This document shows positions 16,396 through 25,228 of a stretch of DNA of 64,000 bases, one piece after another. Source of the DNA: Streptomyces changanensis (lineage in GTDB: Bacteria > Actinomycetota > Actinomycetes > Streptomycetales > Streptomycetaceae). The DNA lies in the NCBI RefSeq assembly GCF_024600715.1, contig NZ_CP102332.1:2914001-2978000 (forward strand), given 5' to 3'. Each line of letters begins with the position of its first letter. The first letter of the stretch is position 1. Both the position numbers and the translations under genes were made by a program. The notes under the pieces are model-generated. The model saw only the letters and a list, made by a program, of their open reading frames with translations, was not told where the DNA came from and made no database searches.

Positions 16396-18810
16396 ATGCT
16401 CGGATCCACGTACGGCACCCTCACCAACGATCCGCGTGACCGGGCCGCGCAGGCGGGCCGCGAACGCCCCGGCGACGCCGACGTGGACGTCGGCGGTCGG
16501 CCGCTGGCGGTCGCCGTCCCCGATCTGGACCGGCTGTTCCGGCCGACGGCGGTGGCCGTCCTCGGGGCCTCGGACATCGAGGGGCGCCCGGCCACCACCG
16601 TCACGCGGTGGGTCATGTGCTGGGCGGAGCGGGTGGGGGCGCGGGTGCACCCGGTGCGCTCGGGGCGGGGCACCGTCTTCGGTACGGCGTGCGCCGCGTC
16701 CGTCGCGGAGCTGCCCGGCGACGTGGAGGTGGCCGTGCTGGCGGCCGGCGATCCGCTGCGCGCGCTGGGGGAACTGGCCGGCACAGGCGTACGGTTCGCG
16801 GTCGCCGCGGACCCGGCGGGCCAGGGCGTCGCGGACCCGGAGCGGTGGGCGGCGGCAGCGGCGCGGGCGGGCATCCGGCTGCTCGGCCCGGGCGCGGGAG
16901 TGTTCGGCCCGAGCGACGCGACGCCCTCCGACACGGAGACGGACGCCACGGGGACCTCCGGCACGGAGACGGACGGCACGGCGCCCTCCACCACGGGGCC
17001 CTCCGGCACGGAGACGCACGGCACGGGGGCGGACACCGGCCCCCGGCAGGGTGCCGACGGGCCCGCCGTCGCGCTGGTCACCCGCACCCGGCACCAGGGC
17101 CGGCCCCTGGCCGCCCTGGCCGAGCTGGGCGTGCGGATCAGTCACTGGGCGGCCACCGGCGACGGCGCGGACCTGGGGGCCGCGGACCTCCTGGCGTACC
17201 TGGCCGGACGCCCGGAGGTCGGCGCCGTCGCCTGCCAGCTGGGCGAGGTCACGGACGGCCGGGCCCTCCTGCTCGCCGCCGACCACGCCGCCCGCCGGGG
17301 CGTCCCGATCGTGGCCGTACGCACCACCCGCGCCCCTGGCGCCACCCACGCCGGCGGCGGTACCGGCCTCCCCGACGACGACGGCCCCGCCACCGCCTCG
17401 GCGCGGCCCGTCCCGACCACGTCCACCGTCCCGGCGACGGCCGCCGCCCCGGCCACGGCCCCCGCCACCCCGGCCACGGGGCCCGACCGGGTGAGGGACG
17501 CGGCGCTGCGCCAGTTCGGGGTCGTCCCGGTCGACACGCCGGACCAGCTTCGCGACACCGCCACGCTGCTCGCGCGGGCCCGTCCGCCCCGCGCGGACGG
17601 TGTCGCCGTGTACGCCCTGTCCGGCGCCGAGACCGCGCACTTCGCCGGCCTGCTGTCCGCCGCGGGGCTGCCCCTCGCCGCGCTCGGCGAGGGGACGCGC
17701 GAGGCGCTCCGCGCGGCGCTGCCGGGCCACCCCGACGCCCCCGAGCCCGTCGGCGGCGAGGGCCACCCGGCCGGTGACCGGCGCGGGCGCCGCGCCCTCG
17801 ACGCGCTGCTCGCCGACCCCGCCGTCGGGTTGCTGGTCTGCCCGGTCGCCGCGCCGGTCCCGCCGCTCACCGACCGGTTGGCGCGGGACCTCGTCGAGGC
17901 CGCGGAGGCGAGCGGCACGCCGGTGTGCGTCGTCTGGGGGTCGGCGGCCGGCACGGAGGCGGCGTACCGAAGGACGCTGCTCGGGTCGTCGCGCGTGACG
18001 ACGTTCCGCACCGCGGGCGGCTGTGTCGCGGCGGTCGCGGCCTACTTCGCCCACCATCGCTTCGCCGCCGCCTACCGCTCGCCGTTCGACGAGGCGCCCC
18101 GCACCCCGTCCCCCGCCCTGCGCAAGGCGCGGGCGCAGCTGCGGCCGGGGCGCCGGCTGAGCGAGCACGGGGCCAAGCAGCTGCTGCGGGCGTACGGGAT
18201 CCGCGTGCCGCGCGAGCAGTTGGTGACGAGCGCGGCGGCCGCCGTCCGGGCCGCGGGGCAGGTCGGGTACCCGGTCGCGCTGAAGGCGTCGGCCCCGCAC
18301 CTGGCGCACCGGACGGGGCTGGGCCTGGTCCGGCTCGGCCTGACGTCCGCGAGCCAGGTGCGGGACACGTACCGGGAGTTGGCCGACATCGCCCGGTACG
18401 AGCACGTCGACCTGGACGGCGTGCTCGTCTGCCAGCTGGTGGAGGGCGGGGTGGAGATGCGGGTGGGCCTGGCCCACGACCCGGCGTTCGGACCGGTCGT
18501 CACGGTGGGGTTGGGCGGGGTCCTCGGCGAGGTGCTCACGGACACGGCGGTGCGCGTGGCGCCGTTCGGCGCGGCGGAGGCGCGCGGGATGCTGGACGAA
18601 CTGCCCGGGAGGGCCTTGCTGGACGGGGTGCGGGGCGGCCCGCCGCTCGACGTGGACGCGTTGGTGGAGGTCGTCCTGCGGGTGCAGCGGATGGGGCTGG
18701 AGCTCGGCGGGGAGGTCGCGGAACTGGTCGTGGACCCGCTCGTCGTCCTGGAGCGCGGTCAGGGCGCGGTCGCCCTGGGCGCGCACGCGCGGTGCCGGCC
18801 CGGCGGGTAG
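16396..18810 (+). CDS. NDP-forming acyl-CoA synthetase-like protein (CoA-binding, CoA-ligase and ATP-grasp)
   Basis: An 804-residue protein. It has a CoA-binding Rossmann domain (about 44-172, FRPTAVAVLGAS then RLLGPGAGVFGP), a succinyl-CoA-ligase-like region (about 222-330) and a C-terminal ATP-grasp domain (about 590-800, LSEHGAKQLLRAYGIRVPRE, VALKASAPHLAHRTGLGLVRLG). His318 in GATHAGGG occupies the place of the phospho-histidine of the family's SHTGA motif. Unusual features are a Thr/Gly/Asp-rich repetitive insert (about 173-221) and an Ala/Pro/Thr linker (about 338-370), both from DNA repeats. The family makes acyl-CoA from acid, CoA and ATP/GTP; substrate and actual activity are unknown. 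The SD is ggggggcgg before ATG 16396. Confidence 0.85.
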   Translation: MLGSTYGTLTNDPRDRAAQAGRERPGDADVDVGGRPLAVAVPDLDRLFRPTAVAVLGASDIEGRPATTVTRWVMCWAERVGARVHPVRSGRGTVFGTACAASVAELPGDVEVAVLAAGDPLRALGELAGTGVRFAVAADPAGQGVADPERWAAAAARAGIRLLGPGAGVFGPSDATPSDTETDATGTSGTETDGTAPSTTGPSGTETHGTGADTGPRQGADGPAVALVTRTRHQGRPLAALAELGVRISHWAATGDGADLGAADLLAYLAGRPEVGAVACQLGEVTDGRALLLAADHAARRGVPIVAVRTTRAPGATHAGGGTGLPDDDGPATASARPVPTTSTVPATAAAPATAPATPATGPDRVRDAALRQFGVVPVDTPDQLRDTATLLARARPPRADGVAVYALSGAETAHFAGLLSAAGLPLAALGEGTREALRAALPGHPDAPEPVGGEGHPAGDRRGRRALDALLADPAVGLLVCPVAAPVPPLTDRLARDLVEAAEASGTPVCVVWGSAAGTEAAYRRTLLGSSRVTTFRTAGGCVAAVAAYFAHHRFAAAYRSPFDEAPRTPSPALRKARAQLRPGRRLSEHGAKQLLRAYGIRVPREQLVTSAAAAVRAAGQVGYPVALKASAPHLAHRTGLGLVRLGLTSASQVRDTYRELADIARYEHVDLDGVLVCQLVEGGVEMRVGLAHDPAFGPVVTVGLGGVLGEVLTDTAVRVAPFGAAEARGMLDELPGRALLDGVRGGPPLDVDALVEVVLRVQRMGLELGGEVAELVVDPLVVLERGQGAVALGAHARCRPGG

Positions 18811-19086
18811 GGCGCGTCCGGCACCCGGCGGGCGGGACGGAGGGCGGGGACGGTGGTGGACGTGGGGTGGCGGCGCGCGCATGCGCGCCCCGAGCACGGC
18901 ACGGCGGCCGCCACCCGGTCCGGCGTGGGCGCTCCTCCGGCGTTCCTCCACCGGGGGTCGGCACCGAACCGCGACCCGTACTCGCCAAGGACGGTCAAGG
19001 CCCTCGGCGTCCCCTCGCCACGAATCGCTGGTCCCAGGGTGATCAGAACGACACCCCACGTCAACGGGTATTCGCAGAAATGACCG

Positions 19087-19584
19087 TTACGTACTATTCG
19101 CGACGGGGCGCGGGGCGCTGTCCGGGGAGTAGGCGCGCGTGCCGCACGCCCTCGGTTCCCGTACGACCGCGCTGAGCACGGGCCCGCTCCGGTCGACCTC
19201 GCACCAGATCCGCTTGCCGCCGCCCTCGGGCTGCCAGCCCCACCGGTCGGCGAGGCCGTCGACCAGTTCCAGCCCGCGCCCGTGGGTGTCACCGCCGTCC
19301 GCGCGGCGCTGCCGCGGGGGGCAGGTGCTGCGGTCGGCGACCTCGACCCGCACGATGCCGGCCCCGGCGCCGCCGGGCCCGAAGAGCATCCGCAGGACGG
19401 CCGGGCACCCCGTGTGCACCACGGCGTTGGTGACGAGCTCCGAGATGAGCAGCACCAGCGTGTCCGCCAGTGGCTCGTCGGCAGCTATGCCCGAACCGGC
19501 CAGCCGTGACCTGGCCCATCTCCGGGCCCGTCCCACCTCGGCGGGGTCGGGTCCGACTTCCAACTGCACCTGAAGCACCTGCAC
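19087..19584 (-). CDS. ATP-binding anti-sigma factor/regulatory kinase (HATPase, RsbW-like)
   Basis: A 165-residue GHKL ATPase of the RsbW/SpoIIAB class common in Streptomyces. The N-box reads LISELVTNAVVHTGCPAVLRM. A degenerate G1 box sits in VRVEVADRSTCPP, and a G2 box GDTHGRGLELVDGLADRWGW follows. Such proteins phosphorylate a STAS antagonist and/or hold a sigma factor. The candidate start is GTG at 19584; the RBS there is weak. A STAS protein (20815-21177) and a sigma factor (21372-21965) lie within 2 kb, suggesting a partner-switching group, though their cognate pairing is inferred only from proximity. Confidence 0.9.
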   Translation of the reverse strand: MQVLQVQLEVGPDPAEVGRARRWARSRLAGSGIAADEPLADTLVLLISELVTNAVVHTGCPAVLRMLFGPGGAGAGIVRVEVADRSTCPPRQRRADGGDTHGRGLELVDGLADRWGWQPEGGGKRIWCEVDRSGPVLSAVVREPRACGTRAYSPDSAPRPVANST

Positions 19585-19714
19585 CGCTCACACCATCCGA
19601 ACCGGCGGACACATCGCCTCGCGCCTCACAGCGATCCTTGCGGGACAGCATGGTTGACGTACAGTCACCGCAACAAGCGCTTCGGGCATATTCCAGCGCG
19701 AAGGAGTACGGTTG

Positions 19715-19963
19715 GTGCATACTGTGCGACGCGCTTTCCGGGCAGTCGAACACCCGGGCGCGATCCGCCACGCCAGCCTCACCACCACGCGCACGCCACG
19801 GAGCGTACCCGAGGGGGCCGCCGCACCCGGCGCGTGGCGACCGCCGCGCGGGACACGACCCGGTATCGACTCTGCCCACCGGGCGCCCGGTTACCCTCAC
19901 GCACCGTCACCCATCGTGGTGACGCTGCGTACGGACCGCCGGGGTCAGGCGACCACGAAGTAG
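19715..19963 (+). CDS. Small basic hypothetical protein (uncertain)
   Basis: A possible 82-residue ORF. A good AAGGAG (19701-19706) stands 8 nt before GTG 19715, and TTGACG (around 19652) could be a -35 box, but no matching -10 was seen. The product is basic and Pro/Arg/Thr-rich (HTVRRAFRAVEHPGAIRHAS at its start) with no recognisable domain. It overlaps the convergent EF-hand gene by 19 bp. The SD is the main support; it may be spurious. Confidence 0.3.
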   Translation: MHTVRRAFRAVEHPGAIRHASLTTTRTPRSVPEGAAAPGAWRPPRGTRPGIDSAHRAPGYPHAPSPIVVTLRTDRRGQATTK

Positions 19964-20457
19964 CGGGCGAGTGCGCCGACGGCCCGCTCCTCGTCGATCC
20001 GGCCGTCGCCGTCCGCGCCGAGCGCCCCGACCGCGCGGGCCGCGGCGCCGGGCTCGACGCCCAGTACGCGCAGCGCCCGCTCCACCCCGGCCGTCTCCGC
20101 CCGTCCGTCCCCGTCGAGGTCGGCGACGGCCAGCACGGCGCGGACGAAGGGGCGGGTGATCTCGGCGAACCGCTCGGGGTTGTCGTGCAGCCGCTTCACC
20201 GCTCCGTGCGCGAACTCCTCCCGGCTGACCCGCTGGTCGCCGTCGACGTCCGCGATGCCCGCGAGGCCCTGCCAGAACGCCTCGGCGCCGAGCGTCACGG
20301 CCTGTCCGCGGTCGGACCGGTACGGCGTGCCGAACTCCGACAGCAACCGCCGCGCCGCGGTGGTGAAGTCCTCGCGCGAGACGTATCCGCTGCCGTCCTG
20401 GTCGAGCGCCGCGAACCGGGCGGCGACGCGGTGCTGGTGCAACTCCTCCGCTTCCAT
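19945..20457 (-). CDS. Calerythrin-like EF-hand calcium-binding protein
   Basis: A 170-residue soluble protein of four EF-hand units. Loop 1 (Asp19 onward, DQDGSGYVSRED) and loop 2 (Asp70, DVDGDQRVSREE) are canonical. Loop 3 (Asp113, DLDGDGRAETAG) lacks the acidic residue at position 12. Loop 4 (residues 147-158, GADGDGRIDEER) lacks the first Asp and ends in Arg. The pattern and length match calerythrin of Saccharopolyspora and the Cab proteins of Streptomyces, which buffer or sense cytoplasmic calcium during development. ATG 20457 was chosen because the family begins there; the upstream open frame is repetitive. Confidence 0.9.
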   Translation of the reverse strand: MEAEELHQHRVAARFAALDQDGSGYVSREDFTTAARRLLSEFGTPYRSDRGQAVTLGAEAFWQGLAGIADVDGDQRVSREEFAHGAVKRLHDNPERFAEITRPFVRAVLAVADLDGDGRAETAGVERALRVLGVEPGAAARAVGALGADGDGRIDEERAVGALARYFVVA

Positions 20458-20644
20458 GCGGGGAGCGTACGACGGGACGGGGCGCCCGGGGAGGCGCAAG
20501 GCCCGGCGCGCCTGCGCACACCCACCGTCCCCCGTGCCCCACGGCCCCCGCGCCCGGCGGCCACGCGGCGGGACGGGGCGACTCGCGCGGAGCCGCCCTC
20601 GGGTCCGACCGAGGCGACGGGCACGGCCGGGACCACGGCCCCGA

Positions 20645-20790
20645 CCGGACCACCCCGGTTCGCCCCGCACGACGGCCCCGACCGGATCGCCCCGCTCGCC
20701 CCGTACGACGGCCGCCACCGGATCGCCCGGCTCGATCCGCAGGACGCCCCGGCCGGACGGCCCGGCTCGCCCCGTCGGCCCGTCCGGCTC
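20645..20790. repeat. Degenerate ~36-bp tandem repeat upstream of the EF-hand gene
   Basis: The unit begins ccgga(c/t)c and recurs at 20645, 20682, 20718 and 20753 (spacing 37, 36, 35), with inner words cgccccg and acgacggcc. It occupies most of the 357-bp gap between the EF-hand start and the STAS gene end. Nothing else was found in that gap. Confidence 0.6.
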
Positions 20791-20814
20791 GACCCGGCCG
20801 ACGGCCCCGGCCCG

Positions 20815-21177
20815 CTACGCCGCGGGGCGGTCGTCCGTCGCCGCGGGGAGGTCCGGGTACACGTCGAACAGCCGCTGCACGCCGAGCGCGGCCAGCACCC
20901 GGTTGACGTGCGAGCCCTCCACGGCGCCCCGGGCCGGCAGGATCAGCCGGAGGCCGCCGCGGCAGGAGTGGAGCAGCCGGCGGGCCGCGATGAGCACCCC
21001 GACGCCGCTGGAGTCGCAGAAGAGGACGCCGGACAGGTCCAGTACGAGGTCGTGCCGCCCGTCCGCGACCACTTCGTGCACGCGCCGCCGGACCACGGGC
21101 GAGGACACCAGGTCGAGTTCGCCCCGCACGCGGAGCACGGTCCAGGCGCCGTGTTCGGCCCGCTCCACCGTCAGCAT
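20815..21177 (-). CDS. STAS-domain anti-sigma factor antagonist (RsbV/BldG-like)
   Basis: A 120-residue single STAS domain. The strands ERAEHGAWTVLRVRGELDL and HDLVLDLSGVLFCDSSGVGVLI contain the conserved DSSG, whose serine is the phosphorylation site used by RsbW-type kinases. The unphosphorylated form frees sigma factors by binding the kinase. The ATG at 21177 is preceded by GTG 21180, which could also serve; the SD is a poor g-run. It is divergent from the sigma factor gene at 21372, with the ATPase gene at 19087-19584 on its own strand. Confidence 0.9.
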   Translation of the reverse strand: MLTVERAEHGAWTVLRVRGELDLVSSPVVRRRVHEVVADGRHDLVLDLSGVLFCDSSGVGVLIAARRLLHSCRGGLRLILPARGAVEGSHVNRVLAALGVQRLFDVYPDLPAATDDRPAA

Positions 21178-21371
21178 CACGTGCCGCGCCCCCCCATCGC
21201 CGGGCGCCGTCGCCCTGCGGAGGCGTCCTTCCCGTCGCCCCTGCCCCGTCCGCCCCCGTCGAAACACCCGCACCGGAATCCGGCGGGATCCCTTACCACC
21301 GAGGCCCGACGCCGCACCGGCAGTTGCCCGAAGGGGGGCGCACTCCGGCGCGGGCGGACTACGTTGGAACC

Positions 21372-21965
21372 ATGGCGAAGGACACACCACCGCGCTGGGA
21401 CCGCAGGATGCAGCAGCGGCTGGCACGCGGCGAGGCGGCCGCGCTGGGCGAGCTGTACGACCGCTTCGCCTCCCTCGTCCACAACACCGCCCACCGCGTC
21501 CTGGAGGACCAGGGGGCCGCCGACCTGGTCACCCGGGAGGTGTTCGGGTACGTGTGGGAGAACCCGGACGCCTACGACCCGCGCGAGGAGGGGTCGTTGC
21601 GGGCGTGGATCGCGCGGCTGGCCCGCCGCCAGGCCGTGTACCGCCTGCGCCAGAGCGGTACACGGGCGCTCGCCGAGCACGGCGGGGGTTCGGCGGAGGA
21701 GTGGGAGCAGAAGGTACGGCGGGCGGCGGTGGCGGCCCGCGCCGACTACATCGTCACCGCCATGCCGGCGCCGCTGCGCAAGGCGCTGGAGCTGGCGTAC
21801 TTCCAGCGCCGGGACTACCGCCAGACCGCCGCCGACCTCGGCGTGACCGAGGACGAGGCGCGGCGCCGGCTGCGGTTGGGGCTCCAACTGCTGTCCACGG
21901 CCCACACCCGGCCCGTCGAGGGGTCGCCGCCCGGGTACGGCGGGTACGGCGGGTCACCGCTGTGA
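21372..21965 (+). CDS. ECF-like sigma-70 family RNA polymerase sigma factor
   Basis: A 197-residue protein with region 2 (about 15-75, RGEAAALGELYDRFASLVHNTAHRVL and the DAYDPREEGSLRAWIARLARRQAV block) and region 4 (about 125-180, MPAPLRKALELAYFQRRDYRQTAADLGVTEDEARRRLR). Region 2.3/2.4 lacks a classic W-x-x-x-R set, so promoter specificity is unusual. A Gly/Tyr-rich tail ends the protein. TACGTT lies 6 nt before the ATG with no SD, pointing to a leaderless transcript. Its stop codon overlaps the GTG of the next gene (GTGA), so the sigma and anti-sigma factors are translationally coupled. Confidence 0.88.
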   Translation: MAKDTPPRWDRRMQQRLARGEAAALGELYDRFASLVHNTAHRVLEDQGAADLVTREVFGYVWENPDAYDPREEGSLRAWIARLARRQAVYRLRQSGTRALAEHGGGSAEEWEQKVRRAAVAARADYIVTAMPAPLRKALELAYFQRRDYRQTAADLGVTEDEARRRLRLGLQLLSTAHTRPVEGSPPGYGGYGGSPL

Positions 21966-23422
21966 CCGGCCCGCCGGACGGGGACGGTCGCGACGGCGAG
22001 CCCGACGGCCGGGACGGCGTGGGCCGCGCGCCCCGCATACCGGCCCCGCGCCGCGCGGCGGACGACGCGGCACGCCCCGCCCCGGAGGCCCGGGCGCCCG
22101 GCGCACCGGACCCCCGGGGCGCCGGACGGCACGAGCCGGAGCCGGACCCTCGGCAGCCGGGCCGTGAGCCGGACCCTCGCGACGCCGGACGGCACGATCC
22201 GGAGCCGGGTCCGCCGGAGACTGGCCGGGAGCCGGGGGAGCGGAGCCCGCGGGAGCCGGGTCCGGTACCGGACGCTCCGGACGGACCGCCGCCGCCCGCG
22301 CTGTCGCACGCGGTGCTGAAGTCGCTGCTCGGGGCGTGGGCGTTGACGGCGTGCTCGGCGGAGGAGACGGCCGCCGTCGAGGCGCACCTCACCGAGTGCG
22401 CGCCCTGCGCCGACGAGGCGCTGCGGCTGCGTGACGCGGTGGGGCTGCTGCACAGCGAACGCGATCTGGACCTGGACCCGCTGCTGCGGTCCCGCGTCCT
22501 GGAGAACTGCCTGGGCCGGCGCCCCGCCCGGATCCCGCTGCCCGGCTGGGCCGGGCCGTACGACGCGGAGACCGCCCGGCTCGACGCCCTGCTCCGGGAC
22601 ATCGGCGAACCGGAGTGGCACGCTCCGGTCCGGCTGGGGTGGTACGAGGACGACCGCGGCGTGGACCGCCGGACGACGGTCGCGGGGGTCATCGCCCACC
22701 TCTACGCCGTGGACGGGCTGGTCGCGGCGGCCCTCGGCCTGGGCGACCCGCTGCACCCGGGGGTGCGGGGCGCGCCCGCGGACCTCCCCGACGGCTGTGG
22801 GCCGACCGGGCGCACGGAGGCGCTCTGGCGGTCGGCGTCCGAGCCGTGGACGCGGGCGGTGCGCGACCCGTGGCGGGACCAGGCGCACACGCTGGTGCGG
22901 ACGGTGTCGTTCGCGGGGCACGGGGTGGGCGACCTGTCCGTCCCGTACGGCGCGTTCTCCCTCCCCCTGCGGGACGCCCTGGTGGAGCGGGCGTTCGAGT
23001 GCTGGGTGCACGCGGACGACATCGCGGCGGCCGTCGACTACCCGTACGAGCCGCCGGCCGGGGCGCACCTGCACGGGATGGTGGACCTGGCGGCGCGGCT
23101 GCTGCCGGCCGCGTTGGCCGACCGGCGCCGCGCGGGGCTCGCCGGCCCGCCCCGCACACTGGTGGAGGCGGGCGCCCCGGGGCGTTCCCTGCACTTGGAG
23201 GTGGAGGGGGCGGGCGGCGGCCACTGGTACATCGCGCTCGACTCGCCGGCGGCGGTCGGGTCGCCGGACCACGAGGTCGCCCAGGTGGCGCTGGACGGCG
23301 TGGAGTTCTGCCGGCTCGTGGCGGGGCGGGTCCCGCCGGAGGAGGCGGCGGCCGGCCAGGACGGGGACCGCGAGGCGGTCAGGGACGTCCTCCTCGCGGC
23401 GGCGTCCCTGAGCCGCCTGTAG
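21962..23422 (+). CDS. Zinc-finger anti-sigma factor fused to a maleylpyruvate isomerase (MDMPI) domain
   Basis: A 486-residue protein. Residues 1-110 are a Pro/Arg/Glu/Asp-rich disordered leader with repeats of the kind RHEPEPDP and GREPDPRD. Residues 111-175 hold a zf-HC2-type anti-sigma domain whose HLTECAPC gives the His-x3-Cys-x2-Cys zinc motif. The rest (about 190-480) is an MDMPI-like four-helix domain with C-terminal module (EWHAPVRLGWYEDDRG, HADDIAAAVDYPYEP). In mycothiol-using bacteria MDMPI domains bind the thiol cofactor or metals, so the fusion could sense redox or metal and control the sigma factor encoded just before. No transmembrane helix is seen; it should be cytoplasmic. 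Confidence 0.85.
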   Translation: MTGPPDGDGRDGEPDGRDGVGRAPRIPAPRRAADDAARPAPEARAPGAPDPRGAGRHEPEPDPRQPGREPDPRDAGRHDPEPGPPETGREPGERSPREPGPVPDAPDGPPPPALSHAVLKSLLGAWALTACSAEETAAVEAHLTECAPCADEALRLRDAVGLLHSERDLDLDPLLRSRVLENCLGRRPARIPLPGWAGPYDAETARLDALLRDIGEPEWHAPVRLGWYEDDRGVDRRTTVAGVIAHLYAVDGLVAAALGLGDPLHPGVRGAPADLPDGCGPTGRTEALWRSASEPWTRAVRDPWRDQAHTLVRTVSFAGHGVGDLSVPYGAFSLPLRDALVERAFECWVHADDIAAAVDYPYEPPAGAHLHGMVDLAARLLPAALADRRRAGLAGPPRTLVEAGAPGRSLHLEVEGAGGGHWYIALDSPAAVGSPDHEVAQVALDGVEFCRLVAGRVPPEEAAAGQDGDREAVRDVLLAAASLSRL

Positions 23423-23442
23423 CCGCCCGCCGCAGCCGACGG

Positions 23443-23470
23443 ACCGACTACCGACTACCGACTACCGACT
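23443..23470. repeat. Heptamer tandem repeat (accgact)x4
   Basis: Four perfect copies of accgact lie between the convergent ends of the anti-sigma gene and purU, followed by related cgtcgtggccgt words up to 23520. It is a slippage-prone microsatellite with no gene content. Confidence 0.85.
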
Positions 23471-23523
23471 ACCGGGACGGTCGGCCCCTCGCGGCCGTCG
23501 GGCCGTCGTGGCCGTCGTGGCCG

Positions 23524-24375
23524 TCAGGCGAAGACGACCGTGCGGCTGCCGTTGAGCAGGATGCGGCGCTCGGCGTGCCACTTGACCGCGCGCGCCAGCG
23601 CCTGGCACTCCACGTCGCGGCCGACGGCGACCAGCTGGTCCGGGGTCACCTCGTGCCCGACGCGCTCGACCTCCTGCTCGATGATCGGGCCCTCGTCGAG
23701 GTCGGCCGTCACGTAGTGGGCCGTGGCGCCGATCAGCTTCACGCCGCGCGCGTGCGCCTGGTGGTACGGCTTCGCGCCCTTGAAGCTCGGCAGGAAGGAG
23801 TGGTGGATGTTGATGATCCGGCCGCTCAGCGCCTTGCACAGGTCGTCCGAGAGGACCTGCATGTACCGGGCGAGCACGACCAGCTCGACGTTCTCGCTCC
23901 GCACCAGCTCCAGCACGCGCGCCTCGGCCTCGGCCTTGGTGTCCTTCGTGACCGGGATGTGGTGGAAGGGCACGTCGTAGGAGGCGGCGAGCTCCGCGAA
24001 GTCCGTGTGGTTGGAGACGACGGCCACGACCTCGACCGGCAGCGCGCCGATCCGCTGGCGGAAGAGCAGGTCGTTCAGGCAGTGACCGAACTTCGAGACC
24101 ATCAGCACCACCCGCATCCGCTCGTCGGCGCGGTTGATCTGCCAGTCCATCCCGAACGAGTCGCCGACGGCGGCGAAGCTGGCCCGCAGCTTCTCGACGG
24201 TGACCGGCGCCTCGGCGGAGAAGTGCACCCGCATGAAGAACAGGCCCGATCCGCGGTCCCCGAACTGCTGGCTGTCCTCGATGTTGCATCCCGTGATGAA
24301 GAGGTAGCTCGACACGGCGTGCACGATGCCCTGCTTGTCGGGGCAGGAGAGGGTGAGGACGTACTGGTCGGTCAT
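23524..24375 (-). CDS. purU: Formyltetrahydrofolate deformylase
   Basis: A 283-residue enzyme hydrolysing 10-formyl-THF to formate and THF; it balances one-carbon pools and supplies formate for purine synthesis. An N-terminal ACT domain (about 5-85, YVLTLSCPDKQGIVHAVSSYLF) precedes the formyl-transferase fold (about 90-283). Catalytic residues sit in IINIHHSFLPSF (Asn and His) and TADLDEGPII (Asp). Length and C-terminus (NGSRTVVFA) are typical of the family. The ATG is at 24375. It is convergent with the anti-sigma gene; the SCO4402-family gene lies upstream on the same strand. Confidence 0.96.
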   Translation of the reverse strand: MTDQYVLTLSCPDKQGIVHAVSSYLFITGCNIEDSQQFGDRGSGLFFMRVHFSAEAPVTVEKLRASFAAVGDSFGMDWQINRADERMRVVLMVSKFGHCLNDLLFRQRIGALPVEVVAVVSNHTDFAELAASYDVPFHHIPVTKDTKAEAEARVLELVRSENVELVVLARYMQVLSDDLCKALSGRIINIHHSFLPSFKGAKPYHQAHARGVKLIGATAHYVTADLDEGPIIEQEVERVGHEVTPDQLVAVGRDVECQALARAVKWHAERRILLNGSRTVVFA

Positions 24376-24551
24376 CCTCGCAGGATGCCATACGCGGCGG
24401 CCCGGCCTCGCGCCGCGTCCGCCTGGCGGACCGGGCCCGCGGGCCTTCGCCGGCCACCCGGCGGGCCGGGTCCACGTGCGCCCGCCGCCGCCCGGCGGAC
24501 CTGCCGCCCCGGGCGTCCCCCCGCCGCCCGGCGGGCCCGGCGGGGGGGGCC

Positions 24552-25034
24552 TCAGGTGGCGCCGGTGAAGGCCCGCAGCGCGTGCAGCGGCTGCGGCGGG
24601 GCGTCGGGGTCCTCACCGTCGTTCACGGCGAGCCGGACGTGGGCCTCGCGGGCCGCGCGGACGGCGTCCGGCCAGCTCTGGTGGCCCAGGTAGGCGGAGA
24701 CGGGTGCGTCCGGACCGACCTGGTGCATGATCCGCAGGACCCCCAGCACCGCCGCGTCGACCAGCGCGGCCTCACCCGGGTCGCGGAATATGGTGCCGAC
24801 GTACTTCTCGGCGGACCAGTTGTCCAGCCAGGTGTCCTCGACCAGCCGGTACACGGCGTCCGTGACGTCCCCGTACCCGTCGACGCCCGCCAGCCAGCAC
24901 TCCTCGTGGAAGCGGACGTCGGAGAGCATGTGCAGCGCCGAGCGCACGTTGGCGCGCCAGCGCCACCAGGGCATGTCGTCGATGGGCATGCCGCCCATGG
25001 TGGAGGAGCGACGGCCGCGACGGGAAGAGTTCAT
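24552..25034 (-). CDS. SCO4402 family protein
   Basis: A 160-residue acidic cytoplasmic protein known from streptomycetes beside purU. The conserved opening MGGMPIDDMPWWRWRANVRSAL follows a 12-residue Arg/Ser leader. A helical body with EECWLAGVDGYGDVTDAVYRLVEDTWLDNW and a C-terminal YLGHQSWPDAVRAAREAH follow. No enzymatic motif, signal or membrane segment is present. The start at 25034 gives the leader; an internal ATG at about residue 13 is also possible. The 175-bp gap to purU is repetitive GC-rich DNA. Function is unknown. Confidence 0.85.
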   Translation of the reverse strand: MNSSRRGRRSSTMGGMPIDDMPWWRWRANVRSALHMLSDVRFHEECWLAGVDGYGDVTDAVYRLVEDTWLDNWSAEKYVGTIFRDPGEAALVDAAVLGVLRIMHQVGPDAPVSAYLGHQSWPDAVRAAREAHVRLAVNDGEDPDAPPQPLHALRAFTGAT

Positions 25035-25228
25035 CTGCGTTCACCTTGCGGGCCCGGTCCTCTCGGACCGCGCCCGGGACGGACGGGGCGCGTGCGCCGC
25101 CGGTCTGCGGCGCCGCGTTCGATCGTACGTCCCCACCGTACGCGCAGGTCCGCCCCCGCAATTCACCTCGTCGTCACCGACCGTTGAACCACCCTCACAG
25201 CCGCGTTACCCAGGGGGCGGAAGTGTGC

